Part shown: positions 1 to 7,380 of the stretch, piece after piece
How the letters are laid out: each line of letters starts with the position of its first letter
Numbering within the stretch: the stretch's first letter is position 1
Source of the DNA: an uncultured Acetobacteraceae bacterium
Lineage (GTDB): Bacteria > Pseudomonadota > Alphaproteobacteria > Acetobacterales > Acetobacteraceae
DNA: 64,000 nt
Direction of reading: 5' to 3'
Assembly (NCBI GenBank): GCA_903877125.1
Contig: CAIRCM010000186.1
Span: 43,024-107,023 of the forward strand
Notes under the pieces: generated by a model
What the model was told of the DNA's origin: nothing
The model's input: the letters and a program-made list of their open reading frames with translations, nothing else
Databases searched by the model: none
Translations under genes and position numbers: made by a program

Positions 1-20
1 CGTCCATCGTCGCCAGCCAC

Positions 21-1016
21 ATGTTCTCCCGCTACGGCCGCAAAGCCGGGTTCTGGCTCGGCAGCGGCGTATCCTTCTGCGGCAGCCTGATCTTCGCGCT
101 GGGCATCTACACCGGGAATTTCCCCCTCTACTGCCTGGGCGCGATCCCGGCGGGGCTGGGCCATGGGATCGGCCAGCACCTCCGCTTCGCCGCGGCCGAG
201 GTCGCCGACCCCGCCGCCCGCCCGCGCGCGATTTCCCTGGTCCTGGCCGGGGGCGTGCTGGCGGCGATCGTGGGGCCGGAGATGGTCAAGCGCACGCATG
301 ACCTGATCGGGGGTTACGAGTTCCTGGCGACCTACCTCTATCTGCCGGTGCTGCCGGTGATCTCGGCCATACTGCTGTATTTCGCCGCCCTGCCGCCCGC
401 CCCGCCGCGTGTGGTGGTCAAAATCCCGTTCCGGGATATTCTTGCTCGGCCCAATTTCGTGGCGGCGGTTTGCGCCTCGCTGGCGGGCTATGCGTCGATG
501 AACCTGCTGATGGTGTCGACGCCGTTGCAGATGGTCATTTGCGGCTTCGGGGTCGCGGCGACGGCGGACGTGATCCGAGCACACTCGGTTTCGATGTTCG
601 CGCCGGGGTTTTTCACGGGACGGCTGATCCAGAAATTCGGCGTGCACCAGATCATCGGCATCGGGTCCCTGATCACGCTGAGCTGTGTGGCGATCAACAT
701 GTCGTTCGCGCCGCTGTGGGGCGTGTTCATGGTCTCCCTGGCGTTGCTGGGCCTGGGCTGGAACTTCATGTTCGTGGGCGGGACGACGATGCTGACCACC
801 GCCTACACCGCGCAGGAACGGGTGCGGGTGCAGGCCACGCATGACTTCATCGTGTTCGGCAGCGTGGCCGGCACGGCGCTGAGTTCCGGTGCGATCGAGG
901 CGGTGTGGGGCTGGGGGGCGCTGAATCTGACGGTGCTCCCGCCGGTGTTGATCGCGATGGCGGTGGTGGCGTGGCATTACGTGGCGAAGCGGCAGGTGGC
1001 GGTCAGCGCGGCGTGA
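21..1016 (+). CDS. MFS transporter (5' end probably upstream of the window)
   Basis: Multi-TM hydrophobic protein with MFS-like pattern; starts 20 nt from window edge so N-terminus may be truncated. Confidence 0.75.
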   Translation: MFSRYGRKAGFWLGSGVSFCGSLIFALGIYTGNFPLYCLGAIPAGLGHGIGQHLRFAAAEVADPAARPRAISLVLAGGVLAAIVGPEMVKRTHDLIGGYEFLATYLYLPVLPVISAILLYFAALPPAPPRVVVKIPFRDILARPNFVAAVCASLAGYASMNLLMVSTPLQMVICGFGVAATADVIRAHSVSMFAPGFFTGRLIQKFGVHQIIGIGSLITLSCVAINMSFAPLWGVFMVSLALLGLGWNFMFVGGTTMLTTAYTAQERVRVQATHDFIVFGSVAGTALSSGAIEAVWGWGALNLTVLPPVLIAMAVVAWHYVAKRQVAVSAA

Positions 1017-1092
1017 TCGCCCCGAGCCGCTCCCTCTGGCCATATGCGCCGATCCGGCGGATGATCCGGCAGCAACAATCGGAAACGCCGTC

Positions 1093-2205
1093 ATGCCAAA
1101 GACCGTCCTCTACGCCAGCGTCGGGCCGAATACGACGCAGTACGACATCGATGTCGACGCCTGCACGCTGACCCCCAGGGGTTCGGTCTCCTCCCCGGCG
1201 AACGTGCAATATGTCTGGCCGCACGCGAACCGGCGTTTCATCTATGTCGCCTCCACCGACAGCGGGTCGGGGATGTCGGGCGGGGGGACGAACCATCACG
1301 TCACGGCCTATGCGATCGATGCCAGCGGGGCGTTGTCGCAGCATGGCGCGCCGATTCCGCTGCCGACGCGGCCGATCCACATGGCCACCGATATCCCGTC
1401 GGAGCACGTGCTGGTGGCGTTCAACAATCCGCCCTCCCTGCGCATCTACAAGATCAACGCCGACGGTACGCCGGGCGCCGAGGTGCCGCAGTCGCCGTCG
1501 ATCGATCCCGGCATCTTCCCGCACCAGGTGCTGGCCACACCGGACGGCAAGCAGGTGATCCTCGTCGCACGCGGCTTCGACGCCAAGGGGGACAAGCCCG
1601 AGGAGCCCGGTGCGCTGATGGTCTTCGACTATGCGGGCGGCGTGCTGTCCAACCAGCAGAAGATCGCCCCCAATGGCGGCTACGGCTTTGGGCCCCGTCA
1701 TCTGGATTTCCACCCGACCCGCGACTGGATCTATGTCTCGTTGGAGCGGCAGGACCAGATCGCCTTCTTCACCCGGACCGACGGCAAGCTGCCGCCCGAT
1801 GCGTTGTCCCGGGTCGACACGCTGGACCACGACCAACCGAAAAGCGACGAGCAGCTGGTCGGCACCGTGCATGTGCACCCGAACGGGCGGTTCGCCTATG
1901 TCGCCAACCGGTCGCGCAATCATATCGGGCAGAACAGCATGGCGGTGTTCGCGCTGGATCAGGCGACGGGGATGCCGTCGCGGATACAGAATGTTGATAC
2001 GCACGGGGTGCATCCGCGGACGTTCCACATCGACCCCTCCGGTCGGATGATGGTGGTCGCGCACATCATGGGTGCCGGCGGTATTCCGTGCCGGCTGACG
2101 ACGTTCCGGATCGCCGGGGACGGGACGCTGTCGTTTGCGAAGGCGTACGATATCGAAACCGGCGGCAAGTATCAGTGGTGGGCGGGGATGGTGACGATCC
2201 CCTGA
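1093..2205 (+). CDS. Lactonase family beta-propeller protein (6-phosphogluconolactonase-like)
   Basis: MPKTVLYASVGPNTTQYDID... repeated blades; RHLDFHPTRDWIYVSLE and VHVHPNGRFAYVANR motifs typical of the family. Confidence 0.85.
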   Translation: MPKTVLYASVGPNTTQYDIDVDACTLTPRGSVSSPANVQYVWPHANRRFIYVASTDSGSGMSGGGTNHHVTAYAIDASGALSQHGAPIPLPTRPIHMATDIPSEHVLVAFNNPPSLRIYKINADGTPGAEVPQSPSIDPGIFPHQVLATPDGKQVILVARGFDAKGDKPEEPGALMVFDYAGGVLSNQQKIAPNGGYGFGPRHLDFHPTRDWIYVSLERQDQIAFFTRTDGKLPPDALSRVDTLDHDQPKSDEQLVGTVHVHPNGRFAYVANRSRNHIGQNSMAVFALDQATGMPSRIQNVDTHGVHPRTFHIDPSGRMMVVAHIMGAGGIPCRLTTFRIAGDGTLSFAKAYDIETGGKYQWWAGMVTIP

Positions 2206-2266
2206 TGCGTCCCAGGCGATTGGCCGTGGGGCGGGCCACCGCCCCTTGTCTGAACGCCTAAGCCGT

Positions 2267-2460
2267 TCAGCCCGCCTCCGCGACCCGCCGGAGCAATGCC
2301 TCGACCGCCGGTAAATCCCGCCGGTGTACCGGATTGTTCGGAAACTGCGTCACCAGCCCGCGCGCCAGTCCCACCGCGCGCTCGGCCCACGCCACCGCGC
2401 CGGACCGGTCGCCGGAAGCGGCCGACAGTTGCGCCGCTTCGGGACAGTCGAAACATCTCG
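2267..2460 (-). pseudogene. C-terminal remnant of a coding sequence (possibly TPR-like), cut off by palindromic element
   Basis: Minus frame reads CFDCPEAAQLSAASGDRSGAVAWAERAVGLARGLVTQFPNNPVHRRDLPAVEALLRRVAEAG*, a protein-like Ala-rich helical sequence with no start before the inverted repeat at 2485-2600. Confidence 0.3.
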
Positions 2461-2484
2461 GACCCTTCCGGCCGGTCGATAGTT

Positions 2485-2600
2485 CGCATTTTCACCACCA
2501 AGGACACCAAGACCCACGAAGCATGCACGAAGGCCGATGCCGGACCATGAAACTTCGTGCGTCCTCGGTGGTTCTTGGTGTCCTTGGTGGTGAAAATGCG
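2485..2600. repeat. Palindromic (inverted-repeat) element, ~116 bp
   Basis: cgcattttcaccaccaaggacaccaag... at left and ...cttggtgtccttggtggtgaaaatgcg at right are near-perfect reverse complements. Confidence 0.8.
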
Positions 2601-2740
2601 GTCTTCCGATCCGGCTTGTCGCCGGGGGCGGGAGAGGATGGTTGGCCAGCTCGGCGTGATGGAAAATCGTTTCCGCGATGTACGAACCTGGCAGGGCCCG
2701 ACCATTACATTACTATTTCGGAATGTACTGCCCTAAAAGG

Positions 2741-3478
2741 TCATGCCGCCAGCGCCGCCGCATAGGCCGCGACTGTCGGCCCAAACCCTCGTTCCAGCGC
2801 GTCGGCGGTGAGTTCGTGGCCGATCGACGCCTCGGCCAGGAACGGCACCGCGGCCATCAGCGGGGGGATGTTGCGCAGGTTCAGATCGTGGCCGGCGTTG
2901 ACCACCAAACCCGCGTCGCGTGCCGCCGCCGCCGTCGCCGCGATGGCGGCCAGCAAGGTCGCATGGGTGCCCTGATGGAACGCCGCCGCGTAGGACCCGG
3001 TGTAAATCTCGATCCCGTCCGCTCCGGCCTCGACCGCGCGCGGGACTACCGCCGGGTCGGGATCGGTGAACAGCACGACCCGGCATCCCAGTGCCTTGAT
3101 CGCGGCGATGGACGACCGCGCCAACGGCATTTGATCGCCACCGAGCTTCCATCCCTCCTCGGAGGTGAAAGCGTCCGGCGCATCCGGCACCAGCGTGCAT
3201 TGTTCGGGCCGCGTCGCGTCGAGAATTTCCATGAGCCGGTCGTCGGGATAACCCTCGATATTGAACTCCATCGCCGGACGCAGCGGTTGCATCAGCGCCG
3301 CCAGCGCCGGCACGTCCGACCCGCGGATATGGCGCTCATCCGGACGGGGATGCACGGTCAGCCCCCGTGCGCCATTGTCCAGCGCGATGCGGGCGAAGTG
3401 CAGCACGTCGGGCACGCCGGTGCGCCGGGAGTTCCGCAGCAAAGCGACCTTGTTCAGATTGACACTGAGGCGGGCCAT
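2741..3478 (-). CDS. pdxJ: Pyridoxine 5'-phosphate synthase
   Basis: MARLSVNLNKVALLRNSR...GLTVHPRPDERHIR...EFNIEGYP...VNAGHDLNLRN; ATGA overlap with upstream gene stop. Confidence 0.93.
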   Translation of the reverse strand: MARLSVNLNKVALLRNSRRTGVPDVLHFARIALDNGARGLTVHPRPDERHIRGSDVPALAALMQPLRPAMEFNIEGYPDDRLMEILDATRPEQCTLVPDAPDAFTSEEGWKLGGDQMPLARSSIAAIKALGCRVVLFTDPDPAVVPRAVEAGADGIEIYTGSYAAAFHQGTHATLLAAIAATAAAARDAGLVVNAGHDLNLRNIPPLMAAVPFLAEASIGHELTADALERGFGPTVAAYAAALAA

Positions 3479-5355
3479 CAGCGCCTCAAGACCTGGCCGA
3501 CTTCGTCGAGCGTCATGGGATCCTCGATGGTAGGCGGGGTTGCCACGGTCTCCCCGTCGGCGATGCGGCGGATGACGGCGCGCAGGATTTTGCCGGACCG
3601 GGTTTTCGGCAAGCGGGGCACCACGCGGGCGTCGCGGAAGGATGCGACGGGACCGATGCGCTCGCGGATCAGGGCCACGAGTTCGGCGGATATTTCCGCT
3701 TCGGGGCGGTTCACGCCGGATTTCAGCACCACGAGGCCGATGGGTGTCTGGCCCTTGAGTTCGTCCTTGGCGCCGATGACGGCACATTCGGCGACATCGC
3801 GGTGGGAGGCGAGGACCTCTTCCATCGATCCGGTGGACAGGCGGTGGCCGGCGACGTTGATGATGTCGTCCGTGCGGCCCATCACCCAGACGTCGCCGTT
3901 CTCGTCGACCATGCCGGCGTCGCCGGTGCGGTACCAGCCGGGGAAGTCGGACAGGTAGGACGTCCGGTAGCCTTCGTCGTTCTGCCAGAGCGTCGGGCCG
4001 CAGCCGGGGGGCAGCGGCAGGCGAACGGACAGATTGCCGCTGGTGCCACGCGGCAGAACGTTGCCGTCGTCATCCAGCGCATGCAGGTCGTAGCCGGGGC
4101 ATGGGCGGCCTCCGGAGCCCGGCAGGAACGGGAACAGCCCGAATTCGCGGAAGCCGGAGGTAATTGCCCACCCCGTTTCCGTCTGCCACCAGTGATCGAC
4201 CACCGGTTTTTTCAGAATTTCCTGGGCCCAGACGGCTGTCGGGGGATCGCAGCGCTCCCCGGCGAGATAGAGTGCCTCCAGCGACGACAGATCGTACTGC
4301 GCGAGGAATTTTCCGTCTGGATCCTGCTGCTTGATCGCCCGCATCGCGGTGGGGGCGGTGACCAGCACTTTCACCTTGTGCTGCGCGATGACCCGCCAGA
4401 AGGCGCCGGCGTCCGGGGTGCCGACGGGCTTGCCCTCATACATCACCGACGTGCAGCCGCGCAGCAGCGGGGCGTAAACGATGTAGCTGTGCCCCACGAC
4501 CCAGCCCACATCCGACGCGGCCCAGTAGGTATCCCCGGCGTCCACCCCGTAGAGCATCTTCATGGAGTTCCACAGCGCCACCGCGTGCCCGCCATTGTCC
4601 CGCACGACGCCCTTGGGCCGGCCGGTGGTGCCGGAGGTGTAGAGCACATAGAGCGGATCGGTCGCCTTGACGGGGACGCAATCATGCGGTGCCGCCGCTG
4701 CCTCGGCTGCCAGAAAATCGTGGTCCCGCCCGGGCGTCAGCTCGCAGGGCGACTGCTCCCGCTGCAGGATCAGGCATGAATCGGGCTTGTGCGACGACAG
4801 GCCGATGGCCGCGTCCAGCAGCGGTTTGTATTTGACGATCCGCCCCGGTTCCAACCCGCAGGATGCCGAGACAATGACCTTCGGCTTCGCGTCCGCGATG
4901 CGGGTGGCGAGTTCCGCCGCCGCGAACCCGCCGAACACCACCGAGTGCACCGCACCCAGACGCGCGCAGGCCAGCATGCCGATCGCGGCTTCCGGCACCA
5001 TCGGCATATAAAGGATGACGCGGTCGCCCTTGGTCACCCCCAGATTCGCCAGGGCGCCGGCGACCTTGGCCACCCGGGTTTGCAGGTCGCGGTAGGTGAA
5101 GGTCCGCAGTTGCCCGGTCATCGGGCTGTCCCAGATCAGTGCCGCCTGATCGCCGCGTCCGCCCGCGACATGCCGGTCGATGCAGTTGTAGCAGGTGTTC
5201 AGCTCCCCGCCCGCGAACCACTGGCCATAGGCGCCCAGGTTCGGGTCGAAGACGGTGTCCCAGCGTTTGATCCAATCGAGGCCCTCGGCGGCCTTTTCCC
5301 ACCATCCCTCGGGATCGGCCTGCCATGCGCCATAGGCCCGATCGTATGCGGTCAT
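3478..5355 (-). CDS. prpE: Propionyl-CoA synthetase / acyl-CoA synthetase (PrpE-like)
   Basis: YTSGTTGRPKGVVRDNGG AMP-binding motif, GRTDDIINVAGHRLSTGSMEE, C-terminal PKTRSGKILRAVIR. Confidence 0.88.
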   Translation of the reverse strand: MTAYDRAYGAWQADPEGWWEKAAEGLDWIKRWDTVFDPNLGAYGQWFAGGELNTCYNCIDRHVAGGRGDQAALIWDSPMTGQLRTFTYRDLQTRVAKVAGALANLGVTKGDRVILYMPMVPEAAIGMLACARLGAVHSVVFGGFAAAELATRIADAKPKVIVSASCGLEPGRIVKYKPLLDAAIGLSSHKPDSCLILQREQSPCELTPGRDHDFLAAEAAAAPHDCVPVKATDPLYVLYTSGTTGRPKGVVRDNGGHAVALWNSMKMLYGVDAGDTYWAASDVGWVVGHSYIVYAPLLRGCTSVMYEGKPVGTPDAGAFWRVIAQHKVKVLVTAPTAMRAIKQQDPDGKFLAQYDLSSLEALYLAGERCDPPTAVWAQEILKKPVVDHWWQTETGWAITSGFREFGLFPFLPGSGGRPCPGYDLHALDDDGNVLPRGTSGNLSVRLPLPPGCGPTLWQNDEGYRTSYLSDFPGWYRTGDAGMVDENGDVWVMGRTDDIINVAGHRLSTGSMEEVLASHRDVAECAVIGAKDELKGQTPIGLVVLKSGVNRPEAEISAELVALIRERIGPVASFRDARVVPRLPKTRSGKILRAVIRRIADGETVATPPTIEDPMTLDEVGQVLRR

Positions 5356-5484
5356 GTCGGCATTTCCTTATCGCTTCTCGGCGGATGCTTGTCCCGCCGA
5401 CACCGGCCTGTGGTCAAGCGGCGGTCCTTGCGCCATGACCCAGGTCAATGCATTTCCACCACCGACATATCTGGAGATGACGAC

Positions 5485-6246
5485 ATGCAGCTCAATGGGA
5501 TGGCCGCGATCGTGACCGGGGGCGGCTCCGGCCTGGGTGCCGCCACGGCCGAATGCCTCGCACAGGCGGGATGCAAGGTGGCGGCCGTCGATATCAACGA
5601 GGCCGCCGCACAGGCGACAGCCGACCGGATCGGCGGGATCGCCGTCAGATGCGACGTGGCCGACTCCGCCTCCGCCGAGTCCGCCTTCGCTGTTGCCCGA
5701 GCGGCGCATGGGCCGGTGCGCATTCTGGTGAATTGCGCGGGCGTTGGGACCGCCGGCCGGGTTGTCGGGCGCGAGGGACCGCTGAAACTCGACGCGTTCG
5801 AGCGGGTGATCCGCGTCAACCTGATCGGCACGTTCAACATGCTGCGCCTCGCCGCGGCCGAAATGTCGGATGCCGACCCGTTGGAGGACAATGAGCGCGG
5901 CGTGATCGTCAACACCGCTTCCATCGCCGCGTTCGACGGGCAAATCGGCCAGGCCGCCTACGCCGCGTCGAAGGGTGGCGTCGCCAGCCTCACCTTGCCC
6001 ATCGCCCGCGAACTTGCTCGGGCTGGTGTCCGGGTGATGACCATCGCGCCGGGGCTGTTCCACACGCCGATGGTCGCGGGGCTGCCGCCGGAAATCCAGG
6101 CCAGCCTGGGGGCCTCCATCCCGTATCCACCCCGGCTGGGCATGCCGGCGGAATATGCGGCGCTGGTGCGGCATATCGTGGAGAACCGCTTCCTGAACGG
6201 GGAGACGATCCGGCTGGATGGCGCATGGCGCATGGCGCCGAGGTAG
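5485..6246 (+). CDS. SDR family dehydrogenase (3-hydroxyacyl-CoA dehydrogenase type-2-like)
   Basis: MQLNGMAAIVTGGGSGLGAATAE (TGxxxGxG), YAASK catalytic motif; true start is internal to the long ORF 4789-6246. Confidence 0.87.
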   Translation: MQLNGMAAIVTGGGSGLGAATAECLAQAGCKVAAVDINEAAAQATADRIGGIAVRCDVADSASAESAFAVARAAHGPVRILVNCAGVGTAGRVVGREGPLKLDAFERVIRVNLIGTFNMLRLAAAEMSDADPLEDNERGVIVNTASIAAFDGQIGQAAYAASKGGVASLTLPIARELARAGVRVMTIAPGLFHTPMVAGLPPEIQASLGASIPYPPRLGMPAEYAALVRHIVENRFLNGETIRLDGAWRMAPR

Positions 6247-6418
6247 GGCGGACGGCGACGGACCGGAAACGGGCGGCACCCCGCTTTTCCGGTCGAGCCG
6301 TTCCGGCTTGTCGTGCCCAAGCAAACCCATGTTATTGTCGTGCCTCGTCAAGTCAGTGAACGGCATGACGTACTTCTGGGGTAGCCGACGGACCGAGGAT
6401 AATCGCGGAGGAGTTCCC

Positions 6419-6733
6419 ATGCGCGACGCGACAGCCATTACCGCAACCGACATCCTGGCGACATTGCGGTCCCGCGAACCCGCGCTACGTCAAGCTGGCA
6501 TCACACATCTGTCCCTGTTCGGCTCGGTCGCTCGCAACGAAGCCGGCCCCGACAGCGACATCGACCTTGCCGCCGAATTCGATCCCGCCGCGAAAATGGA
6601 TCTGATCCGGCTGGTGGGCCTGGAACAGGAATTGGGCGACCTGTTGGGGCGAGAGGTCCAAATCCTGCCCGAACCAATCCGCAAAGCGCGCCTGCTTGCC
6701 AACGTGGACCGGGACCGTATCCGTGCCTTCTAA
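6419..6733 (+). CDS. mntA: MNT-type nucleotidyltransferase (MntA-like antitoxin)
   Basis: LFGSVARNEAGPDSDIDLAAEF = GSxARxx...SDxDL motif; paired with HEPN gene. Confidence 0.85.
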   Translation: MRDATAITATDILATLRSREPALRQAGITHLSLFGSVARNEAGPDSDIDLAAEFDPAAKMDLIRLVGLEQELGDLLGREVQILPEPIRKARLLANVDRDRIRAF

Positions 6734-7109
6734 ACGGTATCGGGACGCCGACTGCCTGCGCGATATCATCGACAACATCGCGCGGATCGAAAGCCATGTC
6801 GAAGGCATGGATCGCGATGGCCTGCGCAACGACGACCTGCGGTACGACGCGGTCGAACGGTGCCTGGAACGCATTTGCGAGGCGGCATTTCGCCTGGCAA
6901 ACCGGGCAGATGAATTAATGCCGGAACAGCCTTGGCGGGCGATCCGTGGGTTGGGAAACCGGTTGCGCCATGGCTACGACCAAATCGACACCGATATCCT
7001 CTGGAATGTTGTCGCCGAGCGTCTGCCGGGTCTCAAAGCCGATGTCGCAAAGGCGCTTGCAGGTTTGACGGGCGATCCCGGCGGACAGACAGGCGAGACC
7101 CAGCCTTGA
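6723..7109 (+). CDS. hepT: HEPN/DUF86 protein (HepT-like toxin)
   Basis: GLGNRLRHGYDQID matches the R-x4-6-H HEPN motif; GTG at 6723 overlaps the stop of the MNT gene. Confidence 0.82.
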   Translation: MPSKRYRDADCLRDIIDNIARIESHVEGMDRDGLRNDDLRYDAVERCLERICEAAFRLANRADELMPEQPWRAIRGLGNRLRHGYDQIDTDILWNVVAERLPGLKADVAKALAGLTGDPGGQTGETQP

Positions 7110-7135
7110 GATAAGCTAGCATCCGAAAGCCCTAA

Positions 7136-7294
7136 CAGGCTGCTGAAAAACTGGGTCGGTCGGTCTGCTGGCGCCTTTCCGCGCAGGATTCGTCCAAAAC
7201 TCGCCACGATGTGACAACATCGTGTCTTCGCTTTGTCCTTTCCTGCACGAAAATTCGCTCAGCAGCCCTCAACGACCAGTTTTTCAGCAGCCTG
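7136..7294. mobile_element. MITE-like element with 19-bp perfect terminal inverted repeats
   Basis: CAGGCTGCTGAAAAACTGG (7136-7154) ... CCAGTTTTTCAGCAGCCTG (7276-7294); no transposase ORF; nested palindrome cacgatgtgacaacatcgtg at 7205-7224. Confidence 0.75.
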
Positions 7295-7380
7295 CTAGGC
7301 GGCTCGGGGAGACGATCTTTAGCCCCGCATCGGCGCTTGACCTGAGCGGTGCCGATAACGCTGCGTTAGGGCAGGAGCCC

